A stretch of DNA of 19,076 nt from Deltaproteobacteria bacterium (GTDB lineage: Bacteria; Desulfobacterota; Desulfuromonadia; Geobacterales; Geobacteraceae): positions 1 through 19,076 of the forward strand of contig JAJZQA010000007.1 of assembly GCA_021810985.1 (NCBI GenBank), read 5' to 3'. The first letter of the stretch is position 1. Every line of letters begins with the position of its first letter. The position numbers were made by a program, and so were the translations under genes. The notes below the pieces were generated by a model that worked only from the letters and a program-made list of their open reading frames with translations, did no database searches and was not told the origin of the DNA. Below are positions 7,506-14,726 of this stretch, one piece after another.

Positions 7506-7910
7506 ATGAATACACAATATGAGTCAACCCGTCATGCGAAGTTTCTGCTCTCCTACCACTTGATATGGTGTCCCAAATATCGGCGGTCCATTCTCGACAG
7601 AGAAGAAGTGGTGATGGCTGTTCAGGAGACAATTACAGACCGTGTTGCTGAAATCGGCTGCACGCTCATTGCTCTTGAGATCATACCGGACCATGTCCAT
7701 CTTTCGCTGTCGGCGCCTCCGCGGTTTTCTCCTGCTCAACTTGCGGGAAAGATCAAGGGTGGCTCTGGTTCGACCCTTGCCGCCCGGTTTCCCGATCTAA
7801 GGAAGAAGGGCTCGATCTGGTCACGCTCCTATTTTTGCGCGACTACCGGCACGGTGTCTCCCGAAGTGATCCGTCAGTACATCGAAACCCAATGGAGCAG
7901 GATTGCTTGA
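7506..7910 (+). CDS. tnpA: Y1 HUH transposase TnpA (IS200/IS605 family)
   Basis: This 134-aa protein is full length for the family. It has the N-terminal 'YHLIWCPKYRR' strand, the HUH metal-binding motif in IPDHVHLSLSAPP (His-Val-His), and the catalytic tyrosine in the last helix (VIRQYIETQW). As a dimer it would cut and rejoin single-stranded DNA at TTAC and TCAA, giving peel-and-paste transposition. All catalytic residues are present, so this copy may still be active and could mobilise the element. Its 3' end overlaps the tnpB start at 7892 by 19 bp. The ribosome-binding site is weak (TTAGG directly before the ATG). Confidence 0.93.
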   Translation: MNTQYESTRHAKFLLSYHLIWCPKYRRSILDREEVVMAVQETITDRVAEIGCTLIALEIIPDHVHLSLSAPPRFSPAQLAGKIKGGSGSTLAARFPDLRKKGSIWSRSYFCATTGTVSPEVIRQYIETQWSRIA

Positions 7911-9058
7911 GAACCTTCGTTTTTAAGGCATACGCTTCCAGGCGGAACCGGAAACTGCACCGGCAAATTGATATCGCCGCGTCGATATGGAACCATTGCA
8001 TTGCTCTGCACAAAAGGTATTTCCGGCTTTTCGGTAAACATCTGAACCAGTTCCAGTTGATGAAGCACATCACCAAGCTGAAGAAGATGCCCCGCTATTC
8101 CTTCTGGTCGGAAGTCGGCTCCCAGTCCATACAGGACGTTGTGCAGCGAATCGAGAAAGGCTACCAGCTCTTTTTCAAGTGCGCCAAAGACTGGAAAGCG
8201 GGCCGGACGTCCTCACGCAAGGTGCGGCCGCCGACATTCTAGAAGCTGATCAAGTACCAGAGTTTCACCCTGAAACAGGCCGGCTACTCGCTGTCCGGCA
8301 ACCGGCTGCGGATCGGCAAGCAGCAATACCGTTTTTTCAAGTCCCGAGAGATCGAGGGGAGGATCAAAACACTCACCGTTAAGCGGGATGCCCTGGGGGA
8401 CATTTTCTTCATCTTCGTCACCGATGCCGAACATCAGGTCTTCCATGCCGCGACTACCGAAATAGCGGGCATGGACTTTGGTCTGAAAAGTTTCCTCACC
8501 ATCAGCGACGGAAGGAAAGAACCTGCCCCTCAGCCGCTCAAGCAGGCCCTCAAGCAGCTTGCCAAAGTCAACCGCAATCTCAGCACGAAACAGAGAGGCA
8601 GCAACAACAGGAGAAAGGCCAGAAAGAACCTTGCCCGATTGCACCGAACGATCGCCAATCGGCGCAAGGATTTTCACTTCAAGCTGGCCCGGAATCTGGC
8701 GCATAACTACAACGCCATTGCTATCGAAGACTTGAACCTGTCCGGCATGAAGGCGCTGTGGGGGCGAAAGGTATCCGACTTGGGCTTTGGCGGTTTCGTT
8801 TCGATCCTGGAGCACCAGGCAACCAAGACCGGCTGCTCTATAGTCAAAATCGACCGCTGGTTTCCGAGCAGTAAGCTATGTAGTTCCTGCGGAATCATCA
8901 ACGAGCAGTTGTCGCTCAGGGATCGGGAATGGGCCTGCGATTGCGGCCTGGTCCACGATCGAGATTTGAACGCAGCAATCAACATTCAACGAGCCGGGGC
9001 GTCGGCTCTTGGGCTAGGCGATGTAAGACCGGGGTCAAACCCGGCAATCGCTGTCTGA
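7892..9058 (+). pseudogene. tnpB: TnpB (RuvC-like RNA-guided nuclease), interrupted by one in-frame amber codon
   Basis: Read from ATG 7892 (MEQDCLRTFVFKAYAS) the frame runs 389 codons to the stop at 9056-9058, the same length as the second copy at 16080-17246. It contains one internal TAG at 8240-8242 (codon 117), where the other copy has CGG (Arg). No frameshift is present. The rest keeps the RuvC motifs (MDFGLKSFL with Asp, IAIEDLNLSGM with Glu, HDRDLNAAIN with Asp) and the CxxC zinc ribbon (CSSCG...CDCG). An internal ATG at 8471 could yield a C-terminal fragment with the nuclease core. As written the gene is probably inactive, unless amber is read through. Confidence 0.88.
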
Positions 9059-9063
9059 ATCCA

Positions 9064-9096
9064 GAATCCTCGCCTTCCAGGCGGGGAGTACGTCAA
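9064..9096 (+). other. IS605-type right end: GAAT guide, hairpin and TCAA cleavage site; predicted 3' part of TnpB guide RNA
   Basis: The GAAT guide (9064-9067) is followed by hairpin CCTCGCC-TTCCA-GGCGGGG (9068-9086) and TCAA (9093-9096). In related elements the TnpB-bound RNA covers the 3' end of tnpB and this right end and takes its guide from the flank. The guide would then start at 9097. That RNA role is inferred from the family. Confidence 0.7.
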
Positions 9097-9103
9097 CAGT
9101 ACG

Positions 9104-10081
9104 TTATCTGACCAGCTTCAGTAAATCACTCAGAAAAACAAAGGACATAAGGGCGATTACTGCAGCCATGCTGATTTTTGTAGCCAGCAACTGGACCCTC
9201 TTGCTGATCTTCTTGCCTGTTGCGGACTCGACCAGGGCAATTGCGATCAACCCGCCGTCGAGTACGGGGAGTGGCAGGAGGTTGAAGATGACGAAGTTCG
9301 CGCTCAGAATCGCCACAAAGAAGAGGAGACTTATCCAGCCTATGTTTGCCTGTTCTGCCCCGACCTTGACTATCTGGAGTGGTCCTAAGACATCTAAGAC
9401 AGGAGAAAGTCCAACGAGTCGCTGAAACAGTTCAGCCGAGGATTTGAGCTGCTCGATCATCAGGGTAATCCCATTCCGAATGGACCCCAACAGTCCATGG
9501 GGAGTCGAGATGGTTTCTCCTGAAGCTTTGATTCCAAGCATCCATTTCTTTCCTTCATTTTCCGGAACCACAGATACTTCATATGCACCCTGGCCTCTTT
9601 CGACCTTAAGGCGCACCGCCCTACCCTTTTCTTCCGTGACTAAAGCCGTCATCTCGGACCACCTGACAATTGGAAGTCCATTAACTGCAACCACTCTGTC
9701 ACCCGATAGGAGACCTGCTTTTGCAGCAGGTTTTTCCGGGAAAACCTGGCCAATTTTAGTGGTTAATTGAGGAAGCCCGATAAAGGATACCGCTGCGAAT
9801 ACAACGAAGGCAAAGAGTAAGTTACTGCCGGGGCCGGCCAGGGCAACCCAAATTCGGGTCAGAGGCGGGAGATCCTGAAATCCATCATCTGTCTTGACAT
9901 ATCCACCAAGGAGAAGCCAGCGCAGGCAGTATCTCGTTCCGCCCAGCTCCTTCATGACGAGAATCTTTCCAAAACCAATGGAAAACTCTGGGACGGGAAC
10001 ACCGGAATACTTGGCTGCGATGAGATGACCGAGTTCATGAATAAGGATGAGAAAAGCTATCGCAAGAATCGTCAATATCAT
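9104..10081 (-). CDS. RseP-like site-2 protease (peptidase family M50)
   Basis: This 325-aa membrane metalloprotease starts at ATG 10081, which overlaps the upstream stop codon (ATGA). A longer GTG start at 10135 is unlikely. The zinc motif HELGH is at residues 15-19 in the first helix (MILTILAIAFLILIHELGHL). A PDZ domain covers about 104-177 (AAKAGLLSGDRVVAVNGLPIVRWSEM). The second active-site motif, PLPVLDGG, is at about 271-277 in a C-terminal helix. Family members cut transmembrane segments of anti-sigma factors or signal peptides. Unlike E. coli RseP (about 450 aa) it has a single PDZ, closer to shorter M50B proteins. An IS is inserted only 7 bp beyond its stop codon. The substrate is unknown; the co-encoded membrane-anchored 163-aa protein is a candidate. 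Confidence 0.9.
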   Translation of the reverse strand: MILTILAIAFLILIHELGHLIAAKYSGVPVPEFSIGFGKILVMKELGGTRYCLRWLLLGGYVKTDDGFQDLPPLTRIWVALAGPGSNLLFAFVVFAAVSFIGLPQLTTKIGQVFPEKPAAKAGLLSGDRVVAVNGLPIVRWSEMTALVTEEKGRAVRLKVERGQGAYEVSVVPENEGKKWMLGIKASGETISTPHGLLGSIRNGITLMIEQLKSSAELFQRLVGLSPVLDVLGPLQIVKVGAEQANIGWISLLFFVAILSANFVIFNLLPLPVLDGGLIAIALVESATGKKISKRVQLLATKISMAAVIALMSFVFLSDLLKLVR

Positions 10082-10569
10082 TTTACGGCCTTCAAGGTAA
10101 CGTCCTTCAATCCGGCAAGGTATTGCAGGCCCCACTCCGCCTGTTTCTTCTCCTTGTCATTCAGCTGGCCATGATATTCCAGCGATAGCGCCACTGGATC
10201 AACAACGGCGAATACTCTCCTATTTTGGCATGCTAAATCGGTCGTCGGGCACACCAGGTCAATAACCTCTGATCCTCGCTCCACCCAAAGATGCGGATAT
10301 GGCTCTCGTCCCTGTGGGCTCAATACACCAAACAAAATCTTCGACCCAGGCAATTTGAAGGCAACTTTAGAATTTTCAAGCCGACATCTCCCCTCTCCTT
10401 GCCATGAACTGAACCACCACCCCGTCAAGTCTCTATTGAATGATCCCTCAAGTTTGCCCCATAGTCTCGGACAAGGGGCCTTGGCTACCCTCGGAAGTAT
10501 GCCGCCGATTATTACAAAGAGACTCAACATGAGCAGTGTAATTGTCAGAAATCGGATATATTTCTTCAT
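10078..10569 (-). CDS. Membrane-anchored hypothetical protein upstream of the M50 protease
   Basis: This 163-aa protein has one hydrophobic N-terminal segment (TITLLMLSLFVIIGGILP, about residues 9-26), either a signal anchor or an uncleaved signal. The soluble part has four to five cysteines (APCPRLWG, GRCRLEN, LVCPTTDLACQNRR) and several Trp residues. It ends in a helical, lysine-rich tail. The topology predicts an extracytoplasmic domain. The stop TGA overlaps the protease start (ATGA), which implies coupled translation and possibly a substrate or partner relation. No good Shine-Dalgarno precedes the ATG at 10569, so the start is uncertain. Family not recognised. Confidence 0.65.
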   Translation of the reverse strand: MKKYIRFLTITLLMLSLFVIIGGILPRVAKAPCPRLWGKLEGSFNRDLTGWWFSSWQGEGRCRLENSKVAFKLPGSKILFGVLSPQGREPYPHLWVERGSEVIDLVCPTTDLACQNRRVFAVVDPVALSLEYHGQLNDKEKKQAEWGLQYLAGLKDVTLKAVK

Positions 10570-10632
10570 ATATGTTATCGGTTGCCGCAGTAGATGACAT
10601 ATGAGCTTGGGGAATAAACTACATTAGTTTTC

Positions 10633-10992
10633 TTATTTATTTTTTCCGAAATATTCTTTCAGTGCATCACGTATGATAACGGAATATGAATACGCTTCCT
10701 TCTTTTTCCTGCGTTGGCGCGACAACTCATCCACAACCTCAAACAAATCAGGCTCAATTGTGATCGACATTTTGATGAATTCTGATTTGTTAATTATTTT
10801 ATCGGAATTATTTTTTCCGATATATTCATTGGTAGCTGGTTTTTTAATCTTTTCTTTCTTGGGAACCGTTATTGTTTCCTCAGCCAGGGGAGGGACCCCC
10901 GCCGCATCTGCGTTGTTTCCAGCTTCCATTCCCTCGTCAATTTTCTTATCTTCCTGCACGATATCTTTCAATGATAGTCGTTGCCGTTTCAT
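10633..10992 (-). CDS. Ribbon-helix-helix DNA-binding protein, likely the partner of ParA in plasmid partition
   Basis: This 119-aa protein has a charged, probably disordered N-terminal half (LAEETITVPKKEKIKKPA). Its C-terminal RHH fold starts with the strand KMSITIEPDLFEVVDEL, followed by two helices (YSYSVIIRDALKEYFG). It starts 14 bp after the ParA stop. Its ribosome-binding site is a run of eight G on the coding strand (11000-11007), which includes the last G of the ParA stop codon. Small ParA plus a small RHH protein is the type Ib (ParF/ParG-like) partition arrangement. It should bind the centromere and repress the parA promoter. Assignment as centromere-binding protein rests on fold and context. 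Confidence 0.75.
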   Translation of the reverse strand: MKRQRLSLKDIVQEDKKIDEGMEAGNNADAAGVPPLAEETITVPKKEKIKKPATNEYIGKNNSDKIINKSEFIKMSITIEPDLFEVVDELSRQRRKKKEAYSYSVIIRDALKEYFGKNK

Positions 10993-11006
10993 ATTTTTGC
11001 CCCCCC

Positions 11007-11663
11007 CTATTTTGACAAACCGAGAATTTCCGCAACTTCTTGCGCGAGCAGCTCTATTTCTTGATGCGCAACTGATCCTGGTGCATATTTATTTATACCA
11101 ACCCCCACAGTTGCGGAATCTGAATACGCAACTCTATGCCCAAGTGTTGCTTTCGATACGGGACCCCATTCCTCAAGAACTGATCGCAACTCACGCCCCG
11201 ATGCAGTGCTTTGTTGAACACGGTTAGGAACAATAAGAAAACTCTTTTTCTTGTCCAAATCCATTGCTTCCCGGCAAACAGATATTGCGCCCTCAGCAGC
11301 TTCGATATCTAGTGGCGTTGGGCCTACCGGAACTAGTATCAAATTCGAGTAAAGTGCTGCTCGCAAAGATACGGAATCCAGGAACGGCGGCAAATCCAAG
11401 ATGATAAGATCAGCCTGTAATTTATCCAACTCCTGCTTTAGATTTTTGCCAACACCGTCATCTGCGACCGTACAGACTTCAACGCCGGTTTCTAGAGCAC
11501 CCCGTTTTAACCATTTCGTAGCGGAATTTTGTCCGGTATCAGCGTCTGCGACGAAAATGCGTAGTTTTGGATATACTTCTTTCAGTTGCGTGGCTAAATG
11601 AACTGAAATTGTTGTTTTCCCTGCTCCACCTTTTTTTTGCACAATCCCTATGATTTTTGCCAT
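11007..11663 (-). CDS. parA: ParA family partition ATPase (small, type Ib-like)
   Basis: Start chosen at ATG 11663 behind GGGAG, giving 218 aa that begin MAKIIGIVQKKGGAGKTT. The 20 extra upstream residues of the longer frame lack support. The deviant Walker A motif (KKGGAGKTT, residues 10-18) with the signature lysine, the switch region DADTGQNSATKW and the Walker B strand DLIILDLPPFLDS are all present. There is no N-terminal helix-turn-helix, which marks the small ParA class. It would form nucleoid-bound ATP dimers and position the plasmid with the RHH protein encoded 14 bp downstream. The leader upstream is partly duplicated (11916-12031), suggesting operator or centromere sites there. Confidence 0.88.
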   Translation of the reverse strand: MAKIIGIVQKKGGAGKTTISVHLATQLKEVYPKLRIFVADADTGQNSATKWLKRGALETGVEVCTVADDGVGKNLKQELDKLQADLIILDLPPFLDSVSLRAALYSNLILVPVGPTPLDIEAAEGAISVCREAMDLDKKKSFLIVPNRVQQSTASGRELRSVLEEWGPVSKATLGHRVAYSDSATVGVGINKYAPGSVAHQEIELLAQEVAEILGLSK

Positions 11664-12031
11664 TAGTAATCTCCCGTACATGCCGGCTCCGTTGCGATGA
11701 GCAACCTGACTGGTTTGGTGCATGCAATTTCTTACTCATTTCACGACAATGTATAGTATTTATTATTTCGTATTTCCTACATAATAATACGTATATAGTT
11801 TATAATTATTCTTGTATACTATATAGCATTTAGCATATAGTATATCTTTTTGCTACTTCCCGCGGGCCGAAGCGCTCGATGATGGACCGTTCGCCAACGC
11901 CTTGAGCGAAAGAAATTTTGCCATTAATAAACACTGTGAACGTAGGGCCCTTTGCAATAATCACCCTGACTAATTTGGAGCATTCTATCTCTAAATCATT
12001 ATTCCGTCAATATATCCTATTTATTATTTCG
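11655..12031. repeat. Imperfect direct duplication of the parA leader (11655-11770 and 11916-12031)
   Basis: Both segments begin with the parA start region (TTTTGCCATTA on the + strand, i.e. ATG GCA AAA read leftwards). Both continue with C-A-(A/C)-CCTGACT about 38 bp further on and end in the shared ATTTATTATTTCG. They are roughly 116 bp long, lie 261 bp apart, and are about three-quarters identical by eye over the right-hand 70 bp. The outer copy has no parA behind it and its frame closes after 23 codons. It is a candidate operator or centromere array, or a scar of an earlier parA. Confidence 0.6.
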
Positions 12032-12268
12032 CTTTTCGTATTTGCCATATGGTAATTCCTATATCGTATTTGCTCATTCTTATTTGTTTTTTAGTACATA
12101 GTTTTTCTTTTTTATTATTTACTTTTTAGTATTTGCTTTGCGACTTTACCATCTGGCTCATCCCATGGAGGTAGGGGGAATACTTTCCATCACCTTGCAT
12201 GCAGAGGTTTGTTCGGATTTCAATTGGCAAGTAAACTTACTGACTCTCATCTTAGTTAAAGTCTCAAT

Positions 12269-12308
12269 CGTAATATTACCCACAACGCTTCACGTAATAT
12301 TACACACG
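12269..12308 (+). repeat. Iteron pair A upstream of rep
   Basis: CGTAATATTACCCACA (12269-12284) and CGTAATATTACACACG (12293-12308) are in the same orientation, 24 bp apart start to start. They match the consensus CGTAATAT(T/C)(A/G)C(C/A)CACA shared with copies on the other side of rep. Confidence 0.8.
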
Positions 12309-12600
12309 CAAGGTATCTACGCGGGTTAGACAGGGTGTCCGCAATTTCAGAGAATTCAGAACTGCGATAGATTCCTATTTAGTATTTACTATATAATATT
12401 TATTTACCATATGATGTTCCCTTATTTTTTAGCTTGTTGTAGAAATAAGCAATTTATGTCGAAGCGATATGCATCACCCTGAAACTCGCAAAGCGAAATT
12501 CGTGTCTACGAAATCCTGCAAACGTCAGGTGCACCAAACTACACGAATAATTCTACTTTTTTAGAACCTCGAGCGCCCATCTAGCCTGAAAAGCTCATTT

Positions 12601-12640
12601 CGTAATATTGCCCACGCAATTCTTCGTAATATTGCCCACA
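12601..12640 (+). repeat. Iteron pair B close to the rep start
   Basis: CGTAATATTGCCCACG (12601-12616) and CGTAATATTGCCCACA (12625-12640) also repeat at 24-bp spacing. They lie 75 bp before the rep start codon, a position suited to autoregulation of rep by its own product. Confidence 0.82.
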
Positions 12641-12714
12641 AAATTGGTTTTTTTCTTTGTTTTATGGCGCATTCATTGTAAAAATTAAGAAATAAAAAGC
12701 TTGGGGAGGGCCGC

Positions 12715-13545
12715 ATGAAAAAAGATGCCAAGGGAGCGGCTAAACAGCTTGATTTGTTTGTGGCAGATATTCTGACATGGTCACCAAAAGCTGATAGACA
12801 TTCTCTTGAACACCCTTTCTTTTCCCTTTCGAAAAGAAAAGACCTGAAAATTCGCAACTATGAAAGTCCTGACGGTACCGTCAAATTAGAAGTCACCCCG
12901 TCGGTAAAAGGAATGGCGACAATATGGGATAAGGACGTAATCATATATACCGTGTCTGTCCTGAGGGAAGCTATCCAGAAAGGAGAACGTCCTGAACGGA
13001 ACGCCCCAGTTAACATAACTGCCTACAATCTCTTGATGAGCACAAACAGGGGCAGCGGGGGGAAAAGCTATGAAGACCTCGAGTGTGCTCTTGACCGACT
13101 GAAAGGTACCGTCATCAAGACCAATATCCCCACGGGTGGTAGCCAGAAAACGGAAGGCTTCGGCATAATCGAAAAATACAAGATCTTGAGAGATTCCAAA
13201 ACAAACAGGATGATTAGTGTTGAACTTGTTCTAAGCGACTGGTTATGGGATCTGGCCGTGACAGGAGATAAAGAATTACTGGCTATTAACCGTGAATATT
13301 TTGAAATAACCGGTGGTGTCGAGAGACGGTTGTATGAAATGTCCAGAAAACATTGCGGTTATCAAAAGCAGTGGGAAATTGGACTGCAAAAACTGCACAA
13401 AAAAAGTGGTTCCGCTTCATCAATCCGTGAGTTCCGCCGCATGATTCGTGAAATAGTTAAACGAGATTCCTTACCCGATTATTCAATATCCTTTGACTCT
13501 GACAAAGACATGCTTACTGTTCGGAATCGAGTTCAGCTACCGTAA
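12715..13545 (+). CDS. Plasmid replication initiator (RPA family, PF10134-like)
   Basis: This 276-aa protein starts at ATG 12715 behind GGGGAGG. Residues 25-110 carry the RPA pattern: HPFFSLSKRK, NYESPDGTVKLEVTPS, then KGMATIWDKDVIIYTVSVL. Two winged-helix-like domains follow, ending with the helical stretch YFEITGGVERRLYEMSRKH and SSIREFRRMIREIVKR. Such proteins bind iterons and open the origin. Iterons lie on both sides of this gene, and the stop codon TAA is itself part of an iteron (13541-13556), so origin and gene are physically interlocked. Codon use is AT-richer than the flanking cargo genes. The initiator role is well supported by family and by iteron context. Confidence 0.88.
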   Translation: MKKDAKGAAKQLDLFVADILTWSPKADRHSLEHPFFSLSKRKDLKIRNYESPDGTVKLEVTPSVKGMATIWDKDVIIYTVSVLREAIQKGERPERNAPVNITAYNLLMSTNRGSGGKSYEDLECALDRLKGTVIKTNIPTGGSQKTEGFGIIEKYKILRDSKTNRMISVELVLSDWLWDLAVTGDKELLAINREYFEITGGVERRLYEMSRKHCGYQKQWEIGLQKLHKKSGSASSIREFRRMIREIVKRDSLPDYSISFDSDKDMLTVRNRVQLP

Positions 13546-14089
13546 TATTACCCACAGCTCGGTTTTCGCCTTATATATTAGCCTGTTGCATTTACTTCCG
13601 TACTCTTTTAAATGATTTCTTCAAGTTTTAGTTGAAGTTTTTACCTGGGAAATAATTCTTAATATTTTGTTTTACTGTTATTTTTCAGCATGTTAGGTGA
13701 TGTGCTGCCCGACTAAACTCTTCGTAATAATGCACACGGCAATAGTTCTTGAGAAACTCGGTATAACGCCCACATATCCATTTTACATAATGTTTTCAGT
13801 ATGTTGTATTTGAGCTTAAAGTCTCTTTGCTTCGTAATATCACACACAAAATCTTCTCTAGAAACTTCTTTCTGACTCGTAATTTTACCCACTCACATCT
13901 CAAATTTGCAGATCTGAGCGATAATACAGGGGTTTTAGGGGGAAAAGAGGCAAAATATTCGTCTTTTCCAGCTATGGTTCAACTGTTTATATCCTGTTGA
14001 ACGTCTCGTACTTTACCCACTTTAACCACGTAATAACGCACACCGCATGTTCGTTGTATCACACACCTATCCTCGTAATATCACACACA
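13541..14089 (+). repeat. Downstream iteron cluster (about nine copies), probable oriV
   Basis: Same-orientation copies of the 16-bp motif start at 13541, 13723, 13759 (degenerate), 13833, 13878, 14007, 14029, 14052 and 14074. The last four are spaced 22, 23 and 22 bp, and 13833 to 13878 is 45 bp, so they are phased at about two helical turns. Examples are CGTAATATTACCCACA, CGTAATATCACACACA and CGTACTTTACCCACTT. The core TTACCCACA differs by one base from the E. coli DnaA box TTATCCACA. No gene is present. It is a strong candidate for the replication origin served by the RPA-type initiator. Confidence 0.85.
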
Positions 14090-14462
14090 AAATTGTCTGT
14101 GACGGCTTGCTACCAGTGGCTTTACAAGACCCGTAAAGGTTATTAAAGGTATATCTAAATAAGGTTTTAAAGGATCACGTCCTGTTGAAAACTTTCAAAC
14201 TAAATAAGAAGGGGAAAATACAACTCAGCTCTTCAAGTAACCCGAGTCAGAAATTACCTTCCAGATCCAGAAAGGTCTATGAAACTAGAAATACTGATCA
14301 ATTACTCGCTAGTTATTTTGGAAAATATCCAGATATATAAATTTTTGCGCAAACAAGTATTTCCACCCGGAATAAGTGCCTTCTACTGGAATAGTATACA
14401 GGGATAATAATATAGGAGACCGCTGTAAAACCACGTCCAAGAAGGCCACAGCAAGCATGTCC
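14090..14462. other. AT-rich non-coding stretch after the iterons
   Basis: No gene, tRNA or clear repeat was found. Short AT-rich tracts and two TAAAGG-type runs near 14134-14172 are present and could be the melting region of the origin, which is inferred from position only. Confidence 0.4.
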
Positions 14463-14546
14463 CCCACCTTTTATTCGTAGTAAATCGTCAAAGTTCCCAC
14501 CTTTTATTCATAGCAGAATGAATTTCTTCCCACCTTTTATTTGTGG
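14463..14546 (+). repeat. Three tandem 33-bp direct repeats (second iteron set)
   Basis: CCCACCTTTTATTYRTRG starts at 14463, 14496 and 14529, exactly 33 bp apart. The 18-bp core is conserved and the 15-bp spacers differ. The motif is unrelated to the CGTAATAT iterons. It lies just beyond the 3' end of the RepA_C-type gene, so it may be that protein's binding array. Spacing equals three helical turns. Confidence 0.75.
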
Positions 14547-14726
14547 AAAACGTTTCAATTCAAGTGACATATCAACAACATATTTACCAAGAGACTACAG
14601 AAATTCATTCACGACAAACTGACTCGCCAAAAAACGGATGTCCACAATTCATCGACGAAATAGGGGTGATATGATCGGATCAGCTTTGAAGGGGAGGGGG
14701 ACAACAATGAGAAATACAAATCGTAA
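14547..14726. other. Non-coding stretch between the 33-bp repeats and the second rep gene
   Basis: No gene is seen apart from a possible 11-codon reading frame at 14707-14742 behind GGGGAGGGGG. The stretch may belong to the origin. Confidence 0.35.

Larger units (their letters stand above)
7394..9096 (+). mobile_element. IS200/IS605-family element, copy 1 (complete ends, tnpB nonsense)
   Basis: The ends follow the IS608 rules. TTAC lies directly left (7390-7393), and the element ends in TCAA (9093-9096). Left and right hairpins have identical arms, CCTCGCC and GGCGGGG, with 5-nt loops (7412-7430 and 9068-9086). The guide tetranucleotides AAAG (7408-7411) and GAAT (9064-9067) sit immediately 5' of each hairpin. 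Sequence similarity to the second copy stops exactly at TCAA, which confirms the right boundary. The element carries tnpA and tnpB on the + strand, opposite to the surrounding operon. No target-site duplication is expected for this family. Size is 1703 bp. Confidence 0.88.
11664..12714. promoter_or_regulatory. AT-rich intergenic control region between parA and the RPA-type rep gene
   Basis: About 1 kb without a convincing gene lies between two divergent plasmid maintenance genes. It contains the duplicated parA leader, many degenerate AT motifs of the form TATTTATTATTTCG or CGTATTTG (11757-12150 and 12380-12410), and two iteron pairs at 12269/12293 and 12601/12625. GTTTGGTGCA near 11713 recurs inverted near 12527. 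It probably holds the partition site and part of the replication origin. Confidence 0.55.

Noticed and set aside
11853..11922. Second parA start (MAKFLSLKALANG...) in the duplicated leader
   Set aside because: The frame closes after 23 codons and has no Walker motif; treated as part of a duplicated control region.
12138..12329. 63-aa + strand frame between parA and rep
   Set aside because: It covers iteron pair A and AT-rich repeats and has no ribosome-binding site or recognisable domain.
13541..14089. CRISPR array as explanation of the repeats downstream of rep
   Set aside because: Repeats are only 16 bp and degenerate, spacers are as short as 6 bp, and no cas genes are present; iterons explain them better.
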